A stretch of DNA of 64,000 nt. It comes from Priestia koreensis. Lineage in GTDB: Bacteria; Bacillota; Bacilli; Bacillales; Bacillaceae_H. The stretch spans positions 124,001 to 188,000 of the forward strand of contig NZ_LILC01000007.1 in the NCBI RefSeq assembly GCF_001274935.1. Direction: 5' to 3'. The notes beneath the pieces are model-generated. The model searched no databases, had not been told where the DNA came from, and worked only from the letters and a program-made list of their open reading frames with translations. Shown one piece after another: positions 48,331 to 57,515 of the stretch (the stretch's first letter is position 1; every line of letters starts with the position of its first letter). The translations under genes and the position numbers were made by a program.

Positions 48331-48409
48331 TCTATTTTCATTATACGGATGGTTCCCCCATTTGTAAACACTTCAACTCAAGAATCTTGAAGTGAGAATA
48401 TATTCACGT

Positions 48410-48438
48410 GCATGGTTTTCCATATATTTCTCATACTA
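48410..48438 (+). promoter_or_regulatory. Sigma-G promoter of the germinant-receptor operon
   Basis: GCATG at 48410-48414 and CATACTA at 48432-48438, separated by 17 bp, fit the sigma-G consensus. It lies 32 bp before the start of the A-subunit gene; germinant-receptor operons are sigma-G controlled in Bacillus. Confidence 0.7.
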
Positions 48439-48470
48439 CCTATAAAAGAACTGGTGAAAGGAGGAATTTC

Positions 48471-49938
48471 ATGTCGTCTACAAAATCTGATTTTACGCTC
48501 AATTACACCCAAAACCTGCAAATGATCTACGATGAAATTGGTCCAACAGCTGATTTACGAACGAGATTTATTGAGCATGAAAAATTTCAAGCAGCCATCG
48601 TTTTTTTGGAAACACTCGTTGCAGAAGAAAAAATTGAGCAAACCGTCTTACTCCCCATTACGATTCATTCGTCGCAGAGCTTTGTGGAAAGTATCATTAC
48701 ATCCAACTTAAAATCGACGGTTTCATTCCGAAAATGCATTGACGCAATGATCGAGGGTTATGCCATTGTTACGATTAATAATGACGAACACGTCTATCTC
48801 GTTGGAGCAAGCAAAGGTAATAATCGCGCGATTACCGAACCTGATAACGAAAAGGTTCTCCGCGGCTCTCATCAAGGGTTCATTGAAGATATTCATACAA
48901 ATCTTCAGCTTGTCCGTCAAGGAATTCAGGATAAAAACTTAATGATTAATTATTATACGATTGGAAAAAAAACAAAAAGCAAAATATCCATGGTGTATAT
49001 GAAAGATATTGCACAAGAAGAGCTTGTAGAAGAGGTTAAAACGAGAATAGATTCTATTGATGTCGACATGATGTTCTCCCCTGGATACATGAGTGAATTT
49101 ATTGAAGATACGCAGTGGTCACCCTTTCCGCAAATTTTAATTACAGAGAGACCTGACCGAACTATCGCTCACCTTATGGAAGGACGCGTCGTTATTTTTG
49201 GTGGAGGCAGTCCATCGGCTCTTATTATGCCGGCCAACTTCTTTTCCTTTTATCGATCACCCGACGATTACAACAGCCGATTTTTAACAGGTTCCTTTTA
49301 TCGAATTATTCGTCTTATTAGCTTTGTTATCGCCATCACGCTGCCGTCAATTTACATCGCAACCGTCTCGTTTCACTTTGAAGTCATTCCAGAAAGTTTA
49401 TTGTTACCAGTAAAAGGTTCATTAGAAAATTTGCCGTATCCTCCTCTCGTTGAAGCTCTTTTAATGGAATTGACGATTGAACTGATTCGCGAAGCCGGAA
49501 TACGTCTTCCAAGCTCGATTAGTGCCACGATTGGGATTGTCCGGAGGACTTGTGATTGGGGATGCGGTAGTAGCTGCTGGAGTCGTCTCAACGACCATGC
49601 TTATTATCGTCAGCTTGACCGCCGTATCGTCTTATGTCGTTCCTTCTCCTGAAATGAATACAGCCATACGAATTTTACGCTTTCCTCTAATGATTGCGGC
49701 GACGGTGTTAGGCTATCTAGGGATTGTATTTTGTCTTATGATCTTACTCATTCATTTGTGCAAATTAGAAACCTTTAACTCTCCTTATTTCTCACCTGTA
49801 GCACCGTTTCACTGGAAGGAATTAAAAGATACGTTCATTCGCGCGCCAATTTGGAAGCTCAATAAACGTCCAAGTGATGCGAAGCCACAGCAGCAGACAA
49901 AAGAAGAAAACTCTAGAAAGTGGAAACAAGATGAATAA
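48471..49938 (+). pseudogene. GerA-type germinant receptor A subunit, frameshifted
   Basis: The A subunit of a GerA/GerK-family receptor that senses germinants in the spore inner membrane. Frame 1 runs from ATG at 48471 (AAAGGAGGAATTTC upstream) and encodes the cytoplasmic domain and first membrane helices to RLPSSISATIGIV; it then reads nonsense and stops near 49652. The expected continuation GGLVIGDAVVAAGVVSTTML is in another frame and runs to 49938. One extra C at 49541-49542 explains the break. Without it a protein of about 488 residues results. The break falls in the membrane domain and should abolish function unless it is a sequencing error. Confidence 0.85.
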
Positions 49939-51046
49939 TCCAGAAAAGCAAAGTCGAAAAGCCACCTTGACGCCGCTTCAAGTGACCGCCTTTATCATTC
50001 AAACACAGGTTGGCGTAGGATTACTCGCGCTTCCTAGTCAGCTGCATGAAAAGGCAAAGTCCGATGCATGGATTTCGGTTCTTATTGCTGGACTATGTGT
50101 TCAACTACTTATTTTTTTATTTTATTTTTTAATTAGGCGCTTTCCACACGCGAATTTGTTCGACATGGCGCAGCTTATTCTTGGAAAAGTATTTGGAAAA
50201 GCACTTAATATTGTTTTTGCTATCTATTTTATTTGTGTGGCAGCATATGTGCTTTCCATGTTCAACTACATCATTCAGCTTTGGCTATATGAAAATACGC
50301 CGCAGTGGTTTTTTAAAGTGCTTGTTGTATTGACATCACTCTATTTGATTAAAGATCGTATTAAAGTAATTGCGCGCTTTTATGTGCTTATGTGTTCGTT
50401 GCTCATTGTCCTTGTACTCATTATCATTAACGCCTATCAGCACGTGAACTTTTTATATCTGATGCCTTTTGGTCAAAGCGGATTTACACATATTTTAAGC
50501 GGTTCAAAAGAAGCGGTGATGGCGATGCTAGGTTTTGAAACCCTGCTGGTCATTCATAACCAAAGTCATGCGACACAAAAACAAAAGCTTATTGCCGGTA
50601 CAATCGGTACTTCCATCGTGACGATTTTCTACACTTTTTTGGTTCTTACATGTCTCGTTTTTTTCAGTCCCGATGAAATTCCGTTAATTCCTCAGCCAGT
50701 TTTATATGTGCTAAAGTCACTGAGCTTTACGTTTATTGAACGAATTGATGTAATCTTTTTGACGATTTGGGTCATTTCCGTTACGACTTCGTACATGAGC
50801 TTTGTTTATACAGCGTCTCTTTCATTAGAGAGTATTTTCAAAAAGAAGCATACGTTTTTTATTTGGATATTAGGCGCCCTGAGTTTTTGTATCTCTTTGC
50901 TGTTAAGAAACGTGTTGCAAATTAAAGCTTTTGGAAACTTTATTAATTTGGGCGGACTTGTTTGTTGTGTGGGAGTTCCGATTTTTCTCTACCTAGTGGC
51001 CGTTCTCTTTAAGAAACGTCAGCCTCATAAGGAGTCATCAACATGA
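49931..51046 (+). CDS. GerAB-type spore germination permease subunit
   Basis: A 371-residue membrane protein of the GerAB/ArcD/ProY (APC-like) spore germination family, the B subunit that binds germinant. About ten hydrophobic segments are visible. Family marks are TLTPLQVTAFIIQTQVGVGL at residues 11-30, followed by LLALPSQLHEKAKSDAWISV, and IKVIARFYVLMCSLLIVLVL near 150. The start is ATG at 49931, eight bases before the end of the A gene; the ribosome binding site is weak (GAAAGTGG), so coupling to the A gene is likely. With the A gene broken, translation and receptor function are both in doubt. Confidence 0.9.
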   Translation: MNNPEKQSRKATLTPLQVTAFIIQTQVGVGLLALPSQLHEKAKSDAWISVLIAGLCVQLLIFLFYFLIRRFPHANLFDMAQLILGKVFGKALNIVFAIYFICVAAYVLSMFNYIIQLWLYENTPQWFFKVLVVLTSLYLIKDRIKVIARFYVLMCSLLIVLVLIIINAYQHVNFLYLMPFGQSGFTHILSGSKEAVMAMLGFETLLVIHNQSHATQKQKLIAGTIGTSIVTIFYTFLVLTCLVFFSPDEIPLIPQPVLYVLKSLSFTFIERIDVIFLTIWVISVTTSYMSFVYTASLSLESIFKKKHTFFIWILGALSFCISLLLRNVLQIKAFGNFINLGGLVCCVGVPIFLYLVAVLFKKRQPHKESST

Positions 51047-52173
51047 AAAAAGCTAGACTTATTTTGTTACCCTTCTCTCTCCTTTTGCTAACGGGCTGCT
51101 GGGATCAGCACCTATTAAAAGATACGAAATTAATCTATGCTGTTGGAATGGATTTAGTAAAGGATGAAGATAAAGTGAAGATTACAACATCTATTCCGAG
51201 CATTATGACAGCAAGCGGTCAAGGACCTCCTCAGCTTGAAAGCGTGGTGTACAGCTCAATCGGTCCTTCTGTTCGCGGTAGTCGGAATAATTTGGATCGG
51301 ACGATTTCAGAACAAATTAACACGAGTAAAAATCGTGTCGTGCTCGTGAGCAAAGAGATTGCCAAAAAAGATTTGTACGCTTATCTAGATGTGTACTATC
51401 GCGATCCAATGAGCAATCTTGCAGCTAAAATTATTGTGGTGGACGGAAAAGCATCTGAGTTTCTAGAAATCACCCCGAAGTCTGAGCCCATTACGAGCAA
51501 ATATATTAGTGATCTCATCACAAGCGCCGAGGATGTTTCGATGATACCAGAGATGAACATTCAATACCTATGTTCGCGCCTGTTCGATCCGGGATCTGAT
51601 GCGCTGGTTCCTTATTTAGTCAAAATGCCTGGAAATGAAATGCTAAAGATTGAAGGCTTGGCAATGTTCAATGAAACCAAATACAAAGGCTATTTGAGAA
51701 GTGATGAATCCATGCTGTTTACACATTTAGCGGATGAAAACAGTACAATGAACGGACGCATTACGAAAAAAGTGTTCAAAGATTCAACAACAAAGATTAA
51801 TGACTATGTGACCGTAAATATAGAAAAATCAAAGCGTCAACTCGACATCCATTTCACCCCTGACCATGAGGTTAGCGTGGATGTAACCTTAAATCTCGAA
51901 GTGAGCTTAATTGAATATCCGAGGCAACACGTTATGAATCAAAGCGGTATCGCAGATATGAATGCCCGCTTAACAAAGGTATTTACAAAAGACGCCAAAA
52001 AAGTAATTGTTAAGCTACAGCAAGCGGACTGCGACGGATTAGGTGTCGGTCGTCGGATTATGGCCTTATACCCTGATCAGTGGAAAAAACTTAACTGGGA
52101 GAAAGACTATCCGCGTGTTCGCTTTCATACAAAGGTGAACGTAAGCGTAGTTGAAAGTGGAATTTTGAGCTAA
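51043..52173 (+). CDS. GerAC-type germinant receptor lipoprotein
   Basis: A 376-residue lipoprotein of the Ger(x)C family, the C subunit of a germinant receptor on the outer face of the inner spore membrane. The signal peptide ends at Cys19 in the lipobox LLTGCWD, where the W-D after Cys is typical. The N-terminal domain follows (KLIYAVGMDLVKDEDKVKIT), and the C-terminal domain ends with the family region VGRRIMALYPDQWKKLNWEK near 339 and VRFHTKVNVSVVESGIL. The start is ATG at 51043, overlapping the B gene by 4 bp. It is intact and in its normal place as third gene of the operon. Confidence 0.92.
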   Translation: MKKARLILLPFSLLLLTGCWDQHLLKDTKLIYAVGMDLVKDEDKVKITTSIPSIMTASGQGPPQLESVVYSSIGPSVRGSRNNLDRTISEQINTSKNRVVLVSKEIAKKDLYAYLDVYYRDPMSNLAAKIIVVDGKASEFLEITPKSEPITSKYISDLITSAEDVSMIPEMNIQYLCSRLFDPGSDALVPYLVKMPGNEMLKIEGLAMFNETKYKGYLRSDESMLFTHLADENSTMNGRITKKVFKDSTTKINDYVTVNIEKSKRQLDIHFTPDHEVSVDVTLNLEVSLIEYPRQHVMNQSGIADMNARLTKVFTKDAKKVIVKLQQADCDGLGVGRRIMALYPDQWKKLNWEKDYPRVRFHTKVNVSVVESGILS

Positions 52174-52174
52174 A

Positions 52175-52205
52175 TGAAAGAAGATCTCTCGCTTGGTTCA
52201 TACTA
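52175..52205 (+). promoter_or_regulatory. Possible sigma-G/sigma-F promoter of the PBP gene
   Basis: CATACTA at 52199-52205 is a perfect sigma-G minus 10; TGAAAG at 52175-52180, 18 bp upstream, is a partial minus 35. It begins just after the GerC stop and lies 53 bp before the PBP start. Confidence 0.5.
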
Positions 52206-52258
52206 CGTATAACAAGCTCTTCTCTCACATAGAGAAAATCTATTGCAACGAGGTTACT

Positions 52259-54064
52259 ATGAGAAAAATTTCATTGTTTCTAGTTATGGTCGGGATGGTC
52301 ACGCTGCTACTGTCAGGCTGTTCCTTTCAAACTATTCGGGATATCCGACATATTGACGCGAAAAAGCTAGCGGCCGCTGAGAGTACCGTCTTATACGATA
52401 AAGACGGCGACGAAATCGACAAACTCTATACAACGGTTCCCCGCGAGAATGTGGATTTAAGCGATTTGCCTGATTATGTTCGCATGGCGTTTATCTCTAC
52501 AGAAGATAAGCGGTTTTATGATCATGGCGGCATTGATTTTAAAGGTATTTTCCGCGCGACGACCAAAAACATCGTCACGTTTAGTAAAGCAGAAGGAGCG
52601 AGTACCATTACCCAGCAGCTCGCTCGAAATTTATTTTTAACGAATGAAAAGACCTTCACACGAAAGTTTAAAGAGGTAATCCTCTCTTATGCGTTGGAAA
52701 ATAAGCTATCCAAAGACCAGATTCTCGAATTGTACTTAAATCAAGTGTACTTTGGAAGCGGCGTATACGGCATTGGAGCTGCATCAAAGCTTTACTTCCA
52801 AAAAGATGCGAGTGACCTGAGCGTGAGCGAAGCAGCCATTCTAGCAGGACTACCGAAGGCTCCGAGTAAATATTCGCCAAGCAACGATCCAAAGCTCACC
52901 AAACAGCGCCGGGATGTCGTTCTTCAACTTATGTATAATAGTGGGGTCATTACTGAGGGGCAATTAAAAGATGCGAAAAACGAAGACATTGAACAAGTAA
53001 GCGTTCCTTCGAAAGAACAAAGTCCGAATCAAGCATTTATTGATTACATTGTAAAAGATGCAGGTAAAACGTACGGCGTTACAAGAGCAGCCCTGTATAA
53101 AGGTGGATATAAAATTTATACGGACTTTGATCCTGATCTTCAAGAATCTCTAAATCAGGCCGTTGATCAATTTTATTTTGCGGATGACCGTTCTGATCAA
53201 AAAGTTGAAATTGGTGCAGCGGCGCTCAATCCAAAAAACGGGATGATTCAAGCAATGTACGGCGGGCGAAGCTATAAGCAAAATGGTTTAAACCGAGCCA
53301 CTGTTCCTTATCAGCCTGGCTCTTCCATTAAACCACTGGCTGTCTATGCCCCTGCACTCGAGACAAATGATTGGACTCCTGACTCAACCTTAAAGGATGA
53401 GCGTGGAACCGACTTTAATGGCTATAAGCCAAAAAATGCTGGAGGCGAATATTTTGGAAAAGTAACGGTAGAAGAAGCACTTGTTCGATCGTTGAATGTG
53501 GCAACCGTGACTCTCCTAAATGAAATCGGAGTCAGCAAAGGCTACGACTTCGTCACGGAGAGCGGAATTCCGTTAGATAAAGGAGACAAAAACCTTGCCC
53601 TTGCGCTAGGTGGACTAACAAAAGGTGCCTCTCCTCTTCAAATGGCACAGGCTTATACTACCTTTGCCAATGATGGGGTCCTTGAAGAAACGCGTGCGAT
53701 TAAAAAAATCGTATTTCCAGATGGGGTTATTCAATCGAAAGAACTTCAAACGAAAGAGATGATGAGTAAAGAACATGCGGATCAAATGAACGAAATGCTT
53801 ATGAAAGTAGTCGATAAATCATACGGTACGGGTCATCGTGCGCAACTTTATAACGAAGATGTTGCGGGTAAAACAGGCACAACGCTCTGGCAATCATCAA
53901 ACCGTGTGGCCAATAAAGACGCCTGGTTCGCTGGTTATACAGACAAGAATCTGCTCGTTATTCATGCTGGATTCGATCGAACTGATAACAGCCACTATCT
54001 CCGCAGCGGCGGCGGTGACGTACCTGCTCGAATCTTCCGCAATACGTTGAGAAGTTTGCCGTAA
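52259..54064 (+). CDS. Class A penicillin-binding protein with apparent lipobox
   Basis: A 601-residue bifunctional peptidoglycan synthase. The glycosyltransferase domain has Glu82 in STEDKRFYDHGG and AEGASTITQQLARNLF near 111; the transpeptidase has SSIK at 355-358, SLN at 411-413 and KTG at 538-540. It is short for PBP1a and resembles the forespore-expressed PBP2c/PBP2d (PbpF, PbpG). The N-terminus is unusual: instead of an uncleaved anchor it reads MRKISLFLVMVGMVTLLLSG-C, a lipobox with Cys21, so the mature enzyme could be a lipoprotein. The start is ATG at 52259 after ACGAGGTTACT; an upstream start at 52193 lacks a site. A sigma-G-type promoter precedes it. Confidence 0.9.
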   Translation: MRKISLFLVMVGMVTLLLSGCSFQTIRDIRHIDAKKLAAAESTVLYDKDGDEIDKLYTTVPRENVDLSDLPDYVRMAFISTEDKRFYDHGGIDFKGIFRATTKNIVTFSKAEGASTITQQLARNLFLTNEKTFTRKFKEVILSYALENKLSKDQILELYLNQVYFGSGVYGIGAASKLYFQKDASDLSVSEAAILAGLPKAPSKYSPSNDPKLTKQRRDVVLQLMYNSGVITEGQLKDAKNEDIEQVSVPSKEQSPNQAFIDYIVKDAGKTYGVTRAALYKGGYKIYTDFDPDLQESLNQAVDQFYFADDRSDQKVEIGAAALNPKNGMIQAMYGGRSYKQNGLNRATVPYQPGSSIKPLAVYAPALETNDWTPDSTLKDERGTDFNGYKPKNAGGEYFGKVTVEEALVRSLNVATVTLLNEIGVSKGYDFVTESGIPLDKGDKNLALALGGLTKGASPLQMAQAYTTFANDGVLEETRAIKKIVFPDGVIQSKELQTKEMMSKEHADQMNEMLMKVVDKSYGTGHRAQLYNEDVAGKTGTTLWQSSNRVANKDAWFAGYTDKNLLVIHAGFDRTDNSHYLRSGGGDVPARIFRNTLRSLP

Positions 54065-54065
54065 T

Positions 54066-54094
54066 AAAAAATCCCACTAGCTTGTGGGATTTTT
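54066..54094. terminator. Bidirectional terminator between the PBP and SpoVB-like genes
   Basis: AAAAATCCCAC pairs with GTGGGATTTTT around a seven-base loop; T runs on both strands. Confidence 0.88.
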
Positions 54095-55418
54095 ACGTTT
54101 TCTTCGTACGCCATAAAATTAACGTGACCCCAATGGCTCTACACACCGTCACATAATGAAGCAACATGAGGAGAACTGCTCCTGCATTGAGACCCATGAT
54201 GATGCCGTGCATGCCAATTTCTTGCTGAGATCCGAGCAGATAAATCATGCCGAATGAGATAATATGTGCCCAAATCGTATGATATAACCCATCTTTTACA
54301 AGTCCTAGTCCGATTAGATACGCCTGTAGTGGAATTGAAAAATAATGGAAAAGAAAAAATGGCCACAGGTTTTGTAAATAATAGACCGCTTCCGTTGAGT
54401 GAAAAAACAAATTCGTTAACGGATGAGCAAATACATACATCACAACAACCGACGGAATGCCATATGTAAAGGTCATCTTCATACACTGTTGCAGAAGTTC
54501 TTGAAGTTTTGCTGAATCTTGTTTAATCTGAGCCTCAGATACGGCTGGGATGAGCGCAACGAGAATCGAGTGCGCAAAAAAGGCTGGAAAGAACCCGATG
54601 GTTGCCGCCACCCCCATTAAAATCCCGAAGTGTTGCGTCGCAACACTTATGCTCATACCAGATAGAACCAATGCTTTTTTGATCAAAAATGGCTGGATTG
54701 CGTTGGCTAGGGCATTAAATAAACGAAGCCCTGTTGTTGGAAGTGAGACAGCCAAAAGCTTATGGCGGATTTCCTTCGGTTGAAGCGTCGGGCGGTGTGA
54801 TTTTGTAATGACGTTCAGTGAGGTAAAATAGGAAAAGAAAAAATAGATTAAAATAACCGCCTCTGTTCCAACGAGTGCCCCTACTGCCGCAAGCATGGAA
54901 AGCTCGGCACTCTCAAAAGAAAACGTACGAAACAATAGGAAAAGAAGCGTAAGCTGAACGGCTTTGCGAATAAAATTGGATACGGCAATCGTTGTCATTC
55001 TGTTTTTCCCTGTGAAGTAACCGCGTAATATTGCAGAGAACGCCACAATGGGAATAAAAATGAGAACAATTCGATTGAGCATCGGGTGATAATGAGATAG
55101 AACCGGAAAGCTAAATACAACTACAGCTGTTAAACAAAAGAAAATGACGGTCATAAATAAGGCAAACCTCGTCGCATGTTTCATCATATGACGATGCTCT
55201 TTTCGATCATGCTCTGCGATAAATTTAGCGATGGAAATAGGAAACTCAAGACTTGCGACGGTTGCGATTAAGAAAATAATCGGTAGAACCGACATGTAGA
55301 TCCCCATTCCTTCTTTCCCTAATTCTCTTGCTAAAATCATGTTTACTAAAAACTCTACTAGCTCCCCTAAAAAAGCAGCAGATGCTAGGACGAATGTTCC
55401 TTTTAAAAATGCATTCAT
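54093..55418 (-). CDS. SpoVB-like MATE/MOP-superfamily flippase
   Basis: A 441-residue protein with about 12 to 14 membrane segments. It belongs to the oligosaccharide/lipid flippase branch of the MOP superfamily that contains SpoVB, needed for spore cortex synthesis, and MurJ-type lipid II flippases. It starts NAFLKGTFVLASAAFLGELV and has GKEGMGIYMSVLPIIFLIAT near 34, LRGYFTGKNRMTTIAVSNFI near 130, and FGILMGVAATIGFFPAFFAH near 264. SpoVB itself is longer (about 520), so this is a related paralogue. The start is ATG at 55418 after AGGGAGATTCGTTT. It is convergent with the class A PBP. Confidence 0.82.
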   Translation of the reverse strand: MNAFLKGTFVLASAAFLGELVEFLVNMILARELGKEGMGIYMSVLPIIFLIATVASLEFPISIAKFIAEHDRKEHRHMMKHATRFALFMTVIFFCLTAVVVFSFPVLSHYHPMLNRIVLIFIPIVAFSAILRGYFTGKNRMTTIAVSNFIRKAVQLTLLFLLFRTFSFESAELSMLAAVGALVGTEAVILIYFFFSYFTSLNVITKSHRPTLQPKEIRHKLLAVSLPTTGLRLFNALANAIQPFLIKKALVLSGMSISVATQHFGILMGVAATIGFFPAFFAHSILVALIPAVSEAQIKQDSAKLQELLQQCMKMTFTYGIPSVVVMYVFAHPLTNLFFHSTEAVYYLQNLWPFFLFHYFSIPLQAYLIGLGLVKDGLYHTIWAHIISFGMIYLLGSQQEIGMHGIIMGLNAGAVLLMLLHYVTVCRAIGVTLILWRTKKT

Positions 55419-55658
55419 AAACGAATCTCCCTTATCAACTTCCTTACTCTATGTATATGTCACGTCCTTAAAAAAAGGACAAGAATTCTCAAGGAGCACT
55501 ACACGGACAAAAGAGAGTGTCTTTCATTTAGGTGTTTAGACCTATTAAAAAGAAAGCAAGAGGATATTTTTAACAATTGTTATTTCGTCCCCCTCCTTCT
55601 TTTGCTACAATAGCGTGAGACATACTTATTAGACATCGATTGAGAGGAGATAATACAT

Positions 55659-56354
55659 ATGATTATGGTTGTTGAGGATGATCCGAAAATTTGTGATCTT
55701 CTTCTATCACACTTACAAAAATATGGACTGGAGGCGAGCTGTGCCGTCTCGTTCGACAATGTGATGCATGATTTTCATCGCCTTCAGCCCCAGCTTGTTT
55801 TACTAGATGTGAACTTACCAAAGTTTGATGGATACTATTGGTGCCGACAAATTCGGATGGTTTCAAACTGCCCTATTATGTTCATTTCGGCTCGTGACGG
55901 CAAGATGGATCAAGTGATGGCGCTTGAGAACGGTGCGGATGACTATATCACAAAGCCGTTTGATTACGACATCGTTCTCGCCAAAATCCGAAGCCACCTG
56001 CGCCGCGCATACGGTACATATGCTTCTCCGACAGGCGAGCGTACCGTTGAGGCACACGGACTCACTCTCTTTCCAGAGCGATTAGAATTAACCTTCGGCG
56101 AGCAGCGGTTAGAAGTGAGTCATACCGAAATGAAGCTTTTGGAAGCTTTGATGGATCGCCTAGAGCTAGTCGTCAGTCGCGATCGCTTGCTCGAGAAAAT
56201 TTGGGACGATCAGCCGTTTGTGGATGACAATACGCTGAACGTGTATATGACACGAGCGAGAAAAAAACTCAAGGAGCTTGGCATTGACGGAGCGATTGAA
56301 ACGGTGCGGGGAGCTGGCTATATGATGAAGCCGACGTGGAGATCTCAGCCATGA
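55659..56354 (+). CDS. bceR: BceR-type response regulator
   Basis: A 231-residue OmpR-family response regulator. The receiver has the acidic pair near 6-7 (MVVEDDPK), the phosphoryl Asp50 in LVLLDVNLPKFDG, and the Lys in YITKPFDYD near 98. The C-terminal winged helix ends VYMTRARKKLKELG then TVRGAGYMM. Gene order with an intramembrane-sensing kinase and a BceAB transporter gives the Bce assignment. The start is ATG at 55659 after GAGAGGAGATAATACAT; a TACAAT minus 10 lies at 55606. It overlaps the kinase gene by 4 bp. It should activate the transporter genes via the box at 57395. Confidence 0.92.
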   Translation: MIMVVEDDPKICDLLLSHLQKYGLEASCAVSFDNVMHDFHRLQPQLVLLDVNLPKFDGYYWCRQIRMVSNCPIMFISARDGKMDQVMALENGADDYITKPFDYDIVLAKIRSHLRRAYGTYASPTGERTVEAHGLTLFPERLELTFGEQRLEVSHTEMKLLEALMDRLELVVSRDRLLEKIWDDQPFVDDNTLNVYMTRARKKLKELGIDGAIETVRGAGYMMKPTWRSQP

Positions 56355-57361
56355 AGCTATTTTTGCGGGAGCACCTCCCTCTTACGATTTTTTTCCTTGT
56401 TCAGGTAGCCATTACAAGCCTCATCTATTGGTTAGATAATAGCCACCGCTCATCAACCATTTGGTACGCGGTGCTGATCAGCTTTGTGTTGTATGGCACT
56501 TATTTAACGTTTCGTTATATAACGCACCGAAAGTTTTATGCGCGTCTTTCAACAAAATTAACTCATTTGGACGAAAGCATTGCTGATTACGGAGATAGTC
56601 CACTAGGCACGGATCTTCACGAGCTTCTACAAAGTCAGTACAGTCACTTTCAGAATAATACCCATTCTCTAAAGGCCAAGCTCGACCAGCACGTGACCTT
56701 TATTAACCAATGGGTCCACCAAATGAAAACGCCCGTTTCTGTTGTTCATCTCATTCTTCAAAAGGAGGATCACCCTGCTTTTGATAGCATTCAAGATGAA
56801 ATGGATCGAATAAAAAAAGGACTCGATACGATTTTATATACGGCTCGCCTTGAGACGTTCTCTCGTGATTTTAAAGCCGAAACGGTGCCGCTCGCAGCAC
56901 TTATGTCCTCCATCACCTCTGAACAAAAGCGCTTATTCATTCGCAATCGCGTCTTTCCGAGCGTAGATATCAACCCGAGTATCGTTGTTGCTTCTGATAC
57001 AAAATGGCTTTCTTTTGTTCTGATTCAACTATTGACCAATGCGGTAAAATATTCAGCGAGCCACAGTCAAAAAATGACGATTCAGGCATTTCACCGCGGC
57101 AAACAAGTGGCGCTGGAAATTAGAGATGAAGGCGTAGGTATTCCGTCGCAAGATTTAAAACGGGTATTTGACCCTTATTTTACGGGTGAAAACGGGCGAA
57201 AATATCAGGAATCAACGGGCATGGGACTCTATCTTGCAAAAGAAATCTGTAAGCAGCTTAATCACCGAATAGAATTAGAGTCAAAAGTAGACGTCGGGAC
57301 AACCGTCCGCCTCATTTTTCAGGAAGACTTGGGTGGAACTGATTCCCCATCTTCAAGGTAG
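56351..57361 (+). CDS. bceS: BceS-type intramembrane-sensing histidine kinase
   Basis: A 336-residue kinase with two membrane helices close together (residues 10-27 and 37-55), almost no outer loop, and no input domain, the mark of intramembrane-sensing kinases. The phospho-acceptor is His123 in INQWVHQMKTPVSV. The ATP lid shows LTNAVKYSASHS near 228, GVGIPSQDL near 262 and STGMGLYLAKEIC near 289. These kinases do not see the antibiotic directly; they read the conformation of BceAB. The start is ATG at 56351 after GTGGAGATCTCAGCC. A terminator separates it from the transporter genes. Confidence 0.92.
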   Translation: MKLFLREHLPLTIFFLVQVAITSLIYWLDNSHRSSTIWYAVLISFVLYGTYLTFRYITHRKFYARLSTKLTHLDESIADYGDSPLGTDLHELLQSQYSHFQNNTHSLKAKLDQHVTFINQWVHQMKTPVSVVHLILQKEDHPAFDSIQDEMDRIKKGLDTILYTARLETFSRDFKAETVPLAALMSSITSEQKRLFIRNRVFPSVDINPSIVVASDTKWLSFVLIQLLTNAVKYSASHSQKMTIQAFHRGKQVALEIRDEGVGIPSQDLKRVFDPYFTGENGRKYQESTGMGLYLAKEICKQLNHRIELESKVDVGTTVRLIFQEDLGGTDSPSSR

Positions 57362-57381
57362 CGCTCACTGCTACCTTTTTT
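57355..57381 (+). terminator. Intrinsic terminator between bceRS and bceAB
   Basis: AAGGTAGC pairs with GCTACCTT around a seven-base loop, followed by TTTTT. It overlaps the kinase stop codon. Confidence 0.82.
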
Positions 57382-57394
57382 CATTTTTCCTTTC

Positions 57395-57421
57395 TTACAA
57401 AACTGTAAGGTGACTGTAAGG
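57395..57421 (+). promoter_or_regulatory. BceR-type binding box upstream of bceAB
   Basis: TTACA-AAAC-TGTAA (57395-57408) matches the TNACA-N4-TGTAA motif described for BceR-like regulators. A second CTGTAAGG copy starts 11 bp after the first (57403 and 57414), about one helical turn. A TACAAT minus 10 lies at 57454-57459. Confidence 0.65.
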
Positions 57422-57515
57422 ATAACAGATGGTACTGCTACATCTCTTTTGGCTACAATAGAGATAGATTTTAAAGAACTTAACACGCGCACAAAGCGAA
57501 AGGAGATTGTACACA

